From: CAZGUH01 sp964529005
Lineage (GTDB): Bacteria; Actinomycetota; Acidimicrobiia; Acidimicrobiales; Ilumatobacteraceae
Direction: 5' to 3'
DNA: 64,000 bases
Assembly (NCBI GenBank): GCA_964529005.1
Contig: CAZGUH010000001.1
Location: forward strand, 1-64,000
Both the position numbers and the translations under genes were made by a program. Shown here piece after piece: positions 26,697 through 35,111 of the stretch. Each line of letters starts with the position of its first letter. Within the stretch, counting starts at the first letter, position 1. The notes below the pieces were generated by a model. That model had not been told where the DNA came from and made no database searches. It saw only the letters and a program-made list of their open reading frames with translations.

Positions 26697-27725
26697 TCAG
26701 CGGCTGCCGGCACGGTGCGCGAAGACGCCGCTCGCCGGTGACAGACCTGCGATCGCGTCGGCGGCGAGGATCACCGCCGCGCCGGTGTACGCCGACGCCT
26801 CCCCGTCTGGGAACCGGACGCCGCCAGGGTGGACGATGCCGGTCCAGTAGGCGCCGTCTTCGCGGCGATGCGCGCGGGTCCACGACAACAGCTCGACCGC
26901 GGTGTCGATGTCGCCGATGGCGACGTGGGCGAGCGCGCACTCCGCGGTTTCGGCCGCGGTCACCCACGGCTCGTCGCTCACGCAACGGATGCCGTGCGAC
27001 TCCATCGCGAACGTCGACCACCCCTCGGCCAGGCGCGCCTTCGCGGCCTCGCCGCGGAGCGCGCCGCTCAGCGCCGGGTAGTACCAGTCCATCGCCCATC
27101 GTTCCTTCGGCGCGAACAGCGCGGGCGCGGTCTCGATGATCGACACCACGCGCGCTGCCGCGGCGGTCCATGCGGGGCGACGGCGGCCGAGCGCGTGGGC
27201 GAGCTGCGCGCCGCAGCGCAGCGAGTGGACGATGCTGCTGCACCCGGTGAGCAGCGCATAGTCCCACGGAGCGTCGTCAGGCTGGCGCGCCCACAGGATC
27301 GTGCCGTCTGGCCGCGCCATGGACAGCACCCACCGCAGCGCCCGGTCGACGACCGGCCACAGCTCCTGGACGGCGACGCGGTCACGAGTGCAGAGCCAGT
27401 GGTGCCACACGCCCGTCGCGACGTACGCGCACACGTTGGTGTCGAGCTTCGTGTCCTCCACGCTGCCGTCGGCTCGGTAGTAGTTGTGCCAGCTGCCGTC
27501 GGGGCGCTGCGTCGACGCGAGCCACGCGTACGCCCGGTGGGCGTGGTCGTGCATGCCGGCGACGTCGAGCGCCATCGCGGTCTCCACGTGGTTCCACGGG
27601 TCGCAGTGGCCACCTTCGAACCACGGGATCATGCCGTCCGGCGTCTGGAGCGCGGCGATCGTCGCCGCTGTCTCGGTGATCTCGCCGGGCGTGATCGCCG
27701 TGTCGTGACGCCAGGATCGGCTCAT
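26697..27725 (-). CDS. Alpha/alpha-toroid (prenyltransferase-like) protein
   Basis: A 342-residue soluble protein with repeated helical-hairpin signatures (TPDGMIPWFEGGHCDPWNHVETAMAL, TQRPDGSWHNYY, ARPDGTILWA, REDGAYWTGI). This is the fold shared by squalene-cyclase/prenyltransferase repeats and six-hairpin glycosidases. The repeated xPDGxxxW motif favours the former label, but a glycan substrate fits its neighbours better. Its start overlaps the methyltransferase stop by 4 nt. The function is unproven. Confidence 0.7.
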   Translation of the reverse strand: MSRSWRHDTAITPGEITETAATIAALQTPDGMIPWFEGGHCDPWNHVETAMALDVAGMHDHAHRAYAWLASTQRPDGSWHNYYRADGSVEDTKLDTNVCAYVATGVWHHWLCTRDRVAVQELWPVVDRALRWVLSMARPDGTILWARQPDDAPWDYALLTGCSSIVHSLRCGAQLAHALGRRRPAWTAAAARVVSIIETAPALFAPKERWAMDWYYPALSGALRGEAAKARLAEGWSTFAMESHGIRCVSDEPWVTAAETAECALAHVAIGDIDTAVELLSWTRAHRREDGAYWTGIVHPGGVRFPDGEASAYTGAAVILAADAIAGLSPASGVFAHRAGSR

Positions 27726-28447
27726 CGCCGCCCGACCTTGCGCGTGTAGAGGACGAGGCTCTTGCCGAGCAGGGGGCTGAGGACCTTCTCGGCGACGCGG
27801 GTGGATCGGGGCCCGGCGACGATGTCCCACTCGAGAAAGCGGCGATAGGCGGCGACGAGCCGATGGTCGTCACGATCGACACCGACGGCACAGCGCAGCC
27901 ACCAGTACGGCGAGTGGAGCGCATGCGCCTTGTGGCTCGCGTGCACGGCGAGGCCCGCGGCGCGCAGCTTCGCCCGCAGCTCCGTGGCGGAGTAGATGCG
28001 CACGTGCCCGCCCTCCCTGCGCGGAGCGTGGTAGTCGTCGGACAACCGCCAGTTGACCTTCTCGGGCCACGCACGCGGAACGGTGCAGGCGAACGTGCCG
28101 CCGGGGCGCAGCACGCGCGCCATCTCGGCGATCGCGGCGACGTCGTCGGGAACGTGTTCGAGCACCTCACTGGCCAGCACGACGTCGAAGCAGGCGTCAC
28201 CGAACGGCAGCCGTGTCGCGTCGGCGCGCATCGCTGTGACGCATCGCTTCTCGGAGATCTCACCGCTCTCCCGCATCGCTGCGAACGTCGCACGGGTGGC
28301 CTCGACTTCGTCCACGGCGATGTCGAGCGCGACGACGTCTCCTCCGTGCCGGGCGGCGGCGAACGCGTGGCGGCCGAAGCCCGTGCCGACGTCGAGCACG
28401 CGCTCGCCGTCGCGCAGGCCAAGTCGGTCGAAGCGGATCGTGAGCAT
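27722..28447 (-). CDS. Class I SAM-dependent methyltransferase (UbiE/Methyltransf_11 type)
   Basis: A 241-residue methyltransferase. Motif I is VLDVGTGFGRHAFAAA, the acidic motif II is VVALDIA, and FDVVLASEVLEHVPD and VLRPGGTFACTVP follow. The start at 28447 is 17 nt after the stop of the glycosyltransferase gene. It sits as the middle gene of a three-gene unit with a GT4 enzyme and a toroid protein, so it may methylate a glycan or lipid-linked sugar. Confidence 0.83.
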   Translation of the reverse strand: MLTIRFDRLGLRDGERVLDVGTGFGRHAFAAARHGGDVVALDIAVDEVEATRATFAAMRESGEISEKRCVTAMRADATRLPFGDACFDVVLASEVLEHVPDDVAAIAEMARVLRPGGTFACTVPRAWPEKVNWRLSDDYHAPRREGGHVRIYSATELRAKLRAAGLAVHASHKAHALHSPYWWLRCAVGVDRDDHRLVAAYRRFLEWDIVAGPRSTRVAEKVLSPLLGKSLVLYTRKVGRR

Positions 28448-28464
28448 CGCGCGGCAAATCCCAG

Positions 28465-29772
28465 TCAGCTCTGCCGGCCGGCGGGCGATCCGTTGCGACG
28501 CAGCTTCTCCCGATTGTGGGGCATGTCGAGCACCTCGCGGTATTGCTCGACGGTGAGCTGCGCGCAACGCCGCCAACTCCAGCGCTCGACGACGCGGCGG
28601 CGGCCGGCCTCGCCCACCCGGGCGCGCAGCTCGGGATGGTCGAGGCCGCGCCGGATCGTGGCTGCGAGCGCGTCGGCGTCGCCGGCACGACACTGGAGGA
28701 CGGTCTCGCCGTCGCGGCCGCTGACCTCCGGCAGAGCGCCTCCGTCGGTCGCGACGAGACATGTCGCCGTGCACATCGCTTCGATCGCGGGGAGGCTGAA
28801 CCCCTCGTACAGGCTCGGCACGACGGCGAGCTCGGCCGATGCGTACAACTCGACGATCCGCTCGTCGGGCACCCCGCTGACGAACTCGACGTGGCCCGCC
28901 AGACCCAATCGATCGATGAGGTCCGTCGTCGTGCCGGGCCGCGGCGCGCCGATGACCGTCAGCGTGATGTCGCGCTCGGTGCGCAGCTTGGCGATCGCCT
29001 CGAGCAGATAGGGCAGGCCCTTCATCGCCACGTCCGCCGACGCCGTGGTGACGAGGTGGCCCGGGCGGCGGGCGACGTGTGGCAGCGGGCGGAACAGCGC
29101 GGGATCGACCCCGACGGGGACCATGCGCATGCGGTCGTACGGCACGCCCATGTCGTGGTGGATGTCGTTGATGCTCGTCTCGCTGACGACCACGACCCGT
29201 GGCATGCGCCTGGCGACGCGCGCCTGCATCGTGACGAATCCGTACCATCGGTGGATGCTGACGCGCTTGCGCCAGTTCGGAGCGTGGCGCATCTCGAGCG
29301 CCCGGTCGCGCGTGATCGGGTGATGCAGCGTGACGATCGTCGGCAGCATCCGCTCGATGCCGAGGAGCCCGTAGCCGAGGCACTGGTTGTCGTGCACCAG
29401 GTCGAATTCGGCGCGGCGCGAGCGGAGCGCTGTGAGCGCGCGCACGCTGAACGCCAGGGGCTCGCTGAACGAGCCGGTCATGAACTGGCCGACCTCGATC
29501 GCGTCGGCCCACGACGTGATCTCCCAGTAGGCCGGCATCCGGCCCGGATGCACGTCGTTGAAGATGTCGAGGCTGGGAAGCTCGGTGAGCGGCACGCGGT
29601 CGTCGAGCACCGGATACGGCTGGCCACCGAACACCTCGACGGAATGCCCGAGGTCGGCCAAGGCAGTGGTGAGGTGGCGCGTGTACACGCCCTGCCCACC
29701 GACGTGCGGCTTCCCGCGATACGTCAGGTAGGCGATCCGGAGAGCCCCGTCGGGGTCGGGCGCTGGCCGCAT
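28465..29772 (-). CDS. Glycosyltransferase family 4 (GT-B)
   Basis: A 435-residue retaining glycosyltransferase. The N-terminal acceptor side carries GGQGVYTRHLTTALADLGH. The C-terminal nucleotide-sugar domain carries PVGVDPALFRP, TVIGAPRPG and the E-x7-E motif PSLYEGFSLPAIEAM. It is the first gene of the GT4-methyltransferase-toroid unit, with TAGGCT 6 nt before the ATG. Donor and acceptor cannot be told from sequence. Confidence 0.88.
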   Translation of the reverse strand: MRPAPDPDGALRIAYLTYRGKPHVGGQGVYTRHLTTALADLGHSVEVFGGQPYPVLDDRVPLTELPSLDIFNDVHPGRMPAYWEITSWADAIEVGQFMTGSFSEPLAFSVRALTALRSRRAEFDLVHDNQCLGYGLLGIERMLPTIVTLHHPITRDRALEMRHAPNWRKRVSIHRWYGFVTMQARVARRMPRVVVVSETSINDIHHDMGVPYDRMRMVPVGVDPALFRPLPHVARRPGHLVTTASADVAMKGLPYLLEAIAKLRTERDITLTVIGAPRPGTTTDLIDRLGLAGHVEFVSGVPDERIVELYASAELAVVPSLYEGFSLPAIEAMCTATCLVATDGGALPEVSGRDGETVLQCRAGDADALAATIRRGLDHPELRARVGEAGRRRVVERWSWRRCAQLTVEQYREVLDMPHNREKLRRNGSPAGRQS

Positions 29773-29778
29773 CGGCGC

Positions 29779-29784
29779 AGCCTA
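29779..29784 (-). promoter_or_regulatory. -10 element of the GT4 gene (leaderless)
   Basis: TAGGCT on the minus strand, 6 nt before the ATG at 29772. Confidence 0.45.
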
Positions 29785-29792
29785 CAAAACGG

Positions 29793-29817
29793 CTTCGCGC
29801 GGCTCCGCTGCGCGAAG
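29793..29817 (+). promoter_or_regulatory. Hairpin in the dtd leader
   Basis: CTTCGCGC, a 9-nt loop and GCGCGAAG form a perfect 8-bp stem in the 53-bp gap between the divergent GT4 and dtd genes. The dtd start follows 8 nt later, so the hairpin could affect dtd translation or separate the two promoters. Confidence 0.35.
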
Positions 29818-29825
29818 GTGGGGCT

Positions 29826-30278
29826 GTGCGAGCGTTGGTGCAGCGAGTGCACGAGGCGTCGGTCAGCGTCCGTGGCGACGACGGCACGTACGTCGATTCC
29901 GGGGCGATCGGGCCCGGCCTGTGCGCGCTCGTCGGCGTGACGCACGACGACACGCCCGAGCGTGCTCGCAAGTTGGCCGACAAGCTGTGGCGCCTGCGCA
30001 TCTTCGACGACGGCGACGGCGTGATGAACCTCTCGGTCGCCGACACGACGCGTTCGCTGCTCGTCGTCAGCCAGTTCACGTTGTACGCCGATGCGAGCGG
30101 CGGGCGCCGCCCCTCGTGGTCCGCAGCGGCACGGCCGGAACACGCCGAACCGCTCGTGGTCGCGGTCGTCGACCGGCTGCGCGAGGTGGGCGCCGAGGTG
30201 GCGACGGGTCGGTTCCGTGCCGACATGCGGGTCGCGCTCGTCAACGACGGCCCGGTCACACTGATGCTGGAGACGTGA
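29826..30278 (+). CDS. dtd: D-aminoacyl-tRNA deacylase
   Basis: A 150-residue DTD, which cleaves D-amino acids (and glycine) from mischarged tRNAs. The catalytic signature SQFTLYAD and the chirality-checking C-terminal NDGPVTLML are present. It has the canonical N-terminus MRALVQRV and a GTG start. It overlaps the convergent lnt gene by 23 nt. Confidence 0.94.
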   Translation: MRALVQRVHEASVSVRGDDGTYVDSGAIGPGLCALVGVTHDDTPERARKLADKLWRLRIFDDGDGVMNLSVADTTRSLLVVSQFTLYADASGGRRPSWSAAARPEHAEPLVVAVVDRLREVGAEVATGRFRADMRVALVNDGPVTLMLET

Positions 30279-31782
30279 CCTCCACGTGGTCGTCGTCCGG
30301 CTGATCGCCGATCGTCCGGCGGCGGCCGCGCGCCGCCGCCCAAGCGATCCCCACGGCGACGGCAGCCGCGGCAGCGATGGGCACGTCGCCGAGGCGGGAA
30401 TACCACGTTCGGCCCTCGCGCAACGGGACGTCACGGACGAGCAGAGCTTGCTCGCTGACGGCGGTGCGATCGAACACGTCCCCCGACGGTGAGACGAACG
30501 CGCTGAATCCCGTCGGCGACGCTTGCACCACCCAGCGCCCCTCCTCGATCGCCCGCAGTCGCGACGACGCGACTTGTTGCGTTTGCAAAATCGTGCCGGT
30601 GTAGCTCGAGCCGTTGGTCGGGTTGACGATCATCTGGCCGCCGTCGCCGACACCGTCGCGCGCCCGCGATCCGAAGAACACCTCCCACGAGATGACCACG
30701 GCGAGGCGGGCGCCGTCCGGCAGATCGAGCACGGCAGGACCCTCGCCGGCCACGGCGTCGCGCGGCACCAAGTCCGTGGGCGCGCCGAGCGCATCGAGCA
30801 GGCCTCGCAGCGGCATGTACTCGCCGAACGGCACCCGCCGAACCTTCTCGTAGCGCCCCGTGAGCTGGCCGTCGGGTGTGACGACGACCTGCGCGTTGGT
30901 GAAGTGGTCGTCGCCGGCGTCCTCCGTCACGCCCACCGCGAACGGCGCGCCGAGGCGGCGTGCTTCGGCCGCGATCTCGGCGTGTTCGGTGCTGCCGGCG
31001 AAGCGCGCCACGTCGATGACGTTCTCCGGCCATACGACGAGGTCGATGCCGGCGTTCGCGTTGAGCTGCTGCGTGGCGAGCAGGTGGCGCTCGAACACGA
31101 CACGCGGATCGGTGTCGATCGCGCGCGTTCCCTGCTCGCCGCCGCCCTGCACGATCGCGATGCGCAGCGCCGTTCCGACGTCGCGCCCGCTCGGCGCGGC
31201 GGCTGCGAGGCCGAGCAGGACGACGACCGCCGCGGGTCCGATCCATGCTCGGCGGCGGTCGCTGTGTTGCGCGAGCGCCGCGAGGGCGACGCCGATCTGC
31301 ATCGTGGCCCAGGTGATCAGCACCACGCCGCCGATGCGGGCGAGCGTCCCCAACGGCCCCGTCACCTGGCTGATGCCCAGCGTCGCCAGCGGCACACCGC
31401 CGAACGGGAACCACAGCCGCACCGCCTCGACCGCTGCGTGTGCCGCGGGCAGCGCGAGCATCCGCCAGCGGCCCGGCGGTGTCGCTGCCGCGGCGATGCC
31501 GTGGTAGGCGGCGAACACCACGCTGGCGACGATGTAGCCCGGCGCCGACAGGAACCACATCCAGGCCATGCCGATCGCGAGCCACGGGAAGGCGAACAGC
31601 CAGCCGCGCCGGAACCTCTGGACCGCCGAGCTGCCGGATCCCACGGCCGCCGCGTACATCGCGATGCCGATCCACGCCAACGGCCACCATCCCCATGGCG
31701 GCAGGGACAGCGCGACCAGAACGCCGCCGCCGGTGGCGAGCAGCCCGTTGGCAGGCAGGGCGCGCGGCAGGAAGCGGGACAT
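30256..31782 (-). CDS. lnt: Apolipoprotein N-acyltransferase Lnt, catalytic Cys replaced by Ser
   Basis: A 508-residue membrane enzyme of the family that adds the third acyl chain to lipoproteins. Several membrane helices cover about residues 15-195, then a nitrilase-like domain (about 205-455), a final helix and an Arg-rich tail. Of the Glu-Lys-Cys triad, Glu253 (VVWPEN) and Lys313 (GRYEKVRRVPFGEY) are kept, but the cysteine position is Ser365 (VVISWEVFF, codon TCG). Either it uses Ser, or this paralogue has another role. The ATG at 31782 follows TAGCGT by 10 nt. Confidence 0.85.
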   Translation of the reverse strand: MSRFLPRALPANGLLATGGGVLVALSLPPWGWWPLAWIGIAMYAAAVGSGSSAVQRFRRGWLFAFPWLAIGMAWMWFLSAPGYIVASVVFAAYHGIAAAATPPGRWRMLALPAAHAAVEAVRLWFPFGGVPLATLGISQVTGPLGTLARIGGVVLITWATMQIGVALAALAQHSDRRRAWIGPAAVVVLLGLAAAAPSGRDVGTALRIAIVQGGGEQGTRAIDTDPRVVFERHLLATQQLNANAGIDLVVWPENVIDVARFAGSTEHAEIAAEARRLGAPFAVGVTEDAGDDHFTNAQVVVTPDGQLTGRYEKVRRVPFGEYMPLRGLLDALGAPTDLVPRDAVAGEGPAVLDLPDGARLAVVISWEVFFGSRARDGVGDGGQMIVNPTNGSSYTGTILQTQQVASSRLRAIEEGRWVVQASPTGFSAFVSPSGDVFDRTAVSEQALLVRDVPLREGRTWYSRLGDVPIAAAAAVAVGIAWAAARGRRRTIGDQPDDDHVEVTSPASV

Positions 31783-31837
31783 CGCGGGCAGGACGCTAGC
31801 GGTGCGGTGGCTGTCACCAGCCACCCGGGAGCACGTC

Positions 31838-32784
31838 TCAGGCGTCGGGAGACGAGGCGAGGTCGGCAGACAAGGTGAGGTGGACGACGATGCGCTCGCG
31901 TGTGGAGCCGGGCGGATGGCAGGCGAACAACGTGGCGCGCTGTTCCGCGGTCTGGTCGACGATCCAGATCGCGTCGGGCCCGACGATCTCGGTTCCCGTC
32001 ACGACGTAGACGAAGCGGCCCTGTTCCGTGGTGAACACGACCTCGTCTCCCGCGACCAGCCGGTCGAGGTGGCGGAAGGGGCGGTCCTTGCTCGTGCGGT
32101 GGCCGGCGACGACGACGTTGCCGAGCTCACCGGGCATCGCCGTGCCCGGCCAGTGGCCGGGCCCGTGGTCGAGCGTGGTCAGCCGGATGCCCTCCAGCAT
32201 CGTGGCGTTCAGGCCGATCGCCGGGATCTCGATCGTGCCGAGCTCGACGTAGGGCTCTTCGCCCCGTTCGTCGAGCGGCGCTGGCTCCGGTTGCGGCAAC
32301 GCGAGTGTCGTCGTGACGGCGCCCGCCGTCGGCGACACGGTGGCGGGCGGCGCGTCCGTGTGGTCCGTGATCGGCAACGTCGCGATCGGGGCCGTGGCGA
32401 TCGGCGCTGTGGCGATCGGCGCCGTGGCGATCGGCGCTGTGGCGATCGGNNNNNNNNNNNNNNNNNNNNNNNNNNNNNNNNNNNNNNNNNNNNNNNNNNN
32501 NNNNNNNNNNNNNNNNNNNNNNNNNNNNNNNNNNNNNNNNNNNNNNNNNTGGCGATCGGCGCTGTGGCGATCGGCGCCGTGGCGATCGGCGCTGTGGCGA
32601 TCGGGGCCGTGGCGATCGGCGCTGTGGCGATCGGCGCCGTCGTGCCGGCCGGCCGCGTCGTCGGCGGCGTGGTCGTACGCGCCACGGCCTCGCCGTCGCC
32701 GCCGGAGGAGCATCCGGGAAGCGAGATCGCCGCCGCGGCGCCAGCGATGCAGAGGGGTCGCCAGATCGCTCGCACGGCCGCCAT
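31838..32784 (-). CDS. Lipoprotein sortase with APIAT-repeat stalk (contains assembly gap)
   Basis: The gene starts at 32784 (MAAVRAIW) with a signal peptide ending in lipobox LPGC (Cys25), then a Thr/Pro linker and a long (APIAT)n pentapeptide repeat. A sortase domain (about the last 150 residues) follows, with the catalytic His in VVAGHRTS, Cys in TLFACHP and Arg in TRERIVV. The 100-N run at 32450-32549 lies inside the repeat and shifts the frame. A gap of 5+15k bases, which the repeat phase requires, restores one continuous frame. It is 18 bp downstream of hemY. An anchored lipid stalk is unusual for a sortase. Confidence 0.8.
32379..32638. repeat. 15-bp tandem repeat with higher-order alternation
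   Basis: The plus-strand unit is GTGGCGATCGGCGCY, with Y alternating C and T to give a 30-bp higher-order repeat; two units read GGGGCC instead. Four complete units and 11 nt of a fifth lie left of the N-run; six lie right of it, the first lacking one base. On the minus strand it encodes repeating Ala-Pro-Ile-Ala-Thr. Confidence 0.95.
32450..32549. other. 100-base assembly gap
   Basis: Exactly 100 N, the usual placeholder for a gap of unknown size. Repeat phase on the two sides implies a true length of 5 plus a multiple of 15 bases, not 100. Confidence 0.95.
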
Positions 32785-32802
32785 TGTGCCCGGCGGCGGC
32801 CC

Positions 32803-34200
32803 TCAGCGCGTCCGCAGGTGCGCCATCGCGGCGAGCGCGGCGTTCGTGCCCTGCTGGATGCACGCCGGGATGCCGATCCCGCGATAGCTCGCTCCGGCGA
32901 CGAACAGGCCGGGGGCGTCGCGGGCGAGCGTCTGTTCGAGCGCGGTGACCCGATCGAAGTGATGCGGCCGGTACTGGGCGAATGCGCGTGGCCACCTGCT
33001 GACGCGCACGGCGGAGGGCTGGAGGTCGAGCCGCAGGTGGCGGTTCACCTCGTCGATCGCGGTGTCGATCATGGCCGTGTCGTCGAGGTCGTTGATCGGT
33101 GCGCCGTCGCGGCCGAGCGAGATCCTCAGGAGGATCCGCCCGTCGGGTGGCCGCCAGTGCGCCCACTTCGACGACCCGAAGGACACCGCCGTGACCCGTC
33201 CGCCCACCGTGCGCGGCACGAGGTACCCGGTCAGCCGGGCGAGTTGCGGGGACCACGTCGACCCAGGGACGGCGAGCGCGACGATGCCGACGTCGGCGTA
33301 CTCGAACGCGTTGAGCGCGCCGATGGCCGTCGGGGCGGCCCTCCCGATGACGGACACCGCGTCGCGGGCGCTCGTCGCCAGGATCACCGCGTCGGCGATC
33401 TCGCCGTTGACGCGCCATGCGCCGCCGTCGGGCTCGATCCAGCGGGCGGCGTCCCCCACGCGGACCCGACCGCCCATGTCGGTGATCGCCGTGGCGAGCG
33501 AGGTCACCAGCTCTCCCATGCCACCGATCGGAGCCTCGAACACGTGACCGTCCTGGGCCGAGGGACGGGTCTTGCGCGCCCGCCGAGCCGCCAGCAGCAC
33601 GCTGCGGTGACGGGCCGCGAGCTCGGCGATCTGCGGCACGGCCTCCATGCTGAAGCGTTCGGTCGCGGTCGCGTAGATGCTGCCGATCAACGGGTCGACG
33701 AGCCGCTCGTGCACCTGGCGGCCGAAGCGCGCCCGCACGAAATCGCCGAGCGAGTCGTTCCCCGTCGGCGTGCGTGGGCGGAGCACCTCGGCGCCTGCGC
33801 GGACGACGCCGCGCACGCTGAGAAGCCGGCTGCGCAGCAATCCACCGATGCCCGACGGCATGCCCAGGACCAGGCCGTCGGGGATGCGGTGCAGCCGTTG
33901 GCGCCAGACCGCGGCGCCGCTCGCCGCCGGCCAGGTGAGGCGGTGCTCGAGGCCGATCTCGCGCGCCAGCTCGCGTGCCCACGGCACGCGAACCAGGTAG
34001 GCGTCGGCGCCCTCGTCGACGGCGGGCAGACCGGCGAAGCCCGAGGTGCGGATCTTGCCGCCCAGGCGGACGTCGTTCTCGAACACGGTGACGCGCGGCG
34101 CGTGCGTCTGGGTCAACAGTGCGTGCGCCGCGGCCAGCCCGGTGATGCCGCCGCCGACCACGACGACGTGGCGGTCGCGCGCTGCGCGGGGAGCGCTCAT
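32803..34200 (-). CDS. hemY: Protoporphyrinogen/coproporphyrinogen III oxidase (HemY/CgoX)
   Basis: A 465-residue FAD enzyme that oxidises (copro)porphyrinogen to the porphyrin. The FAD-binding dinucleotide motif is VVVVGGGITGLAAAHAL (residues 12-28), and the C-terminal FAD contact is GLFVAGASYRGIGIPACIQQG. In actinobacteria this enzyme usually makes coproporphyrin III ahead of HemH. It overlaps hemH by 4 nt and is third in hemE-hemH-hemY. No hemQ (chdC) is in the window. Confidence 0.92.
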   Translation of the reverse strand: MSAPRAARDRHVVVVGGGITGLAAAHALLTQTHAPRVTVFENDVRLGGKIRTSGFAGLPAVDEGADAYLVRVPWARELAREIGLEHRLTWPAASGAAVWRQRLHRIPDGLVLGMPSGIGGLLRSRLLSVRGVVRAGAEVLRPRTPTGNDSLGDFVRARFGRQVHERLVDPLIGSIYATATERFSMEAVPQIAELAARHRSVLLAARRARKTRPSAQDGHVFEAPIGGMGELVTSLATAITDMGGRVRVGDAARWIEPDGGAWRVNGEIADAVILATSARDAVSVIGRAAPTAIGALNAFEYADVGIVALAVPGSTWSPQLARLTGYLVPRTVGGRVTAVSFGSSKWAHWRPPDGRILLRISLGRDGAPINDLDDTAMIDTAIDEVNRHLRLDLQPSAVRVSRWPRAFAQYRPHHFDRVTALEQTLARDAPGLFVAGASYRGIGIPACIQQGTNAALAAMAHLRTR

Positions 34201-35111
34201 GAGGCGGCGTCGACGACGAGATCGGCGAGCGCGCCGATCACCGACGGATCATCGTTCACGGTGTCGGTGCGGGCGAATGGCAGGCCGCGCTCGGTCGCCC
34301 GCGCGCGGGCCTCGATGTCGAGGTCGTAGAGCACCTCGAGGTGATCGCTGACGAAGCCGCACGGGCACACGACGACACCCGCCGCGCCCGCCGCGGCGAG
34401 CTCGTCGACGACGTCGAGGATGTCGGGCCCCAACCATTGCTCTTGCGTGCGGCCGGCGCTCTGCCAGGCGGTGACCCATCGCGGCATCGCCGCCGTCCGG
34501 GCCACCGCAGCCGCCGTGGCCTCGATCTCGGCGACGTAGGGATCCTCGCCGGCGACGGCGCGCAGCGGCAGGGAATGGGCGGTGAACACCACCGTCGAAT
34601 CCGCCGGCATGCCGCGCAGCGCGCGTTCGACCGCCCGGGCGAGGAAGCACACGAACGCCGGCAGCGTGGCCCAGCTCTCGATCGTGGCGATCGTGATGCC
34701 GCGGGTGTCGGCCGCCGCGCGAGCGCGTGCCATGTACTGGCCGACGGAGGCGGGCGAATAGTGCGGAGCGAGCACGACAGCGACTGCGCGGCGCACGCCG
34801 CTCGCAGCCAGCTGCGCCACCGCGTCTTCGATCGACGGCGACGCATGCTTCGTGCCGAGCGCGACGCGGTAGCGGGCGGGGGAGCGGGCGTCGAGCGCCG
34901 CCCGCAACGCGGACACCTGCGCCGCTGTGCGTTCGGCGAGGTGCGTCGTTCCGCCGATCGCGTCGTAGCGCTCGGTGAGCGCCGCCAGCTGCTCGGCGGT
35001 GGGCGGGCGGCCTCGCCGGATGTCGGTGTAGTAGTTGGCGATCTCGTCGCGTGATCGAGGGCTGCCGTACGCCATGACCAGCACGCCCACCGGCGATCCC
35101 TCGGTGGTCAT
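34197..35111 (-). CDS. hemH: Ferrochelatase (probably coproporphyrin-type, CpfC)
   Basis: A 304-residue soluble chelatase that inserts Fe2+ into the porphyrin. Family strings are GVLVMAYGSPRSRDEI, GTKHASPSIEDAV (with the conserved His), VFTAHSLPLR, and VVVCPCGFVSDHLEVLYDLD. The actinobacterial setting beside HemY implies the coproporphyrin-dependent route. It overlaps both hemE and hemY by 4 nt. Confidence 0.93.
   Translation of the reverse strand: MTTEGSPVGVLVMAYGSPRSRDEIANYYTDIRRGRPPTAEQLAALTERYDAIGGTTHLAERTAAQVSALRAALDARSPARYRVALGTKHASPSIEDAVAQLAASGVRRAVAVVLAPHYSPASVGQYMARARAAADTRGITIATIESWATLPAFVCFLARAVERALRGMPADSTVVFTAHSLPLRAVAGEDPYVAEIEATAAAVARTAAMPRWVTAWQSAGRTQEQWLGPDILDVVDELAAAGAAGVVVCPCGFVSDHLEVLYDLDIEARARATERGLPFARTDTVNDDPSVIGALADLVVDAAS

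Noticed and set aside
32379..32638. CRISPR-like array
   Set aside because: The units are contiguous 15-mers without spacers, keep the reading frame and encode a pentapeptide repeat in the sortase stalk.
31838..32784. Sortase as a broken pseudogene or two genes
   Set aside because: The frame break coincides exactly with the 100-N gap, and a gap length consistent with the repeat phase restores the frame.
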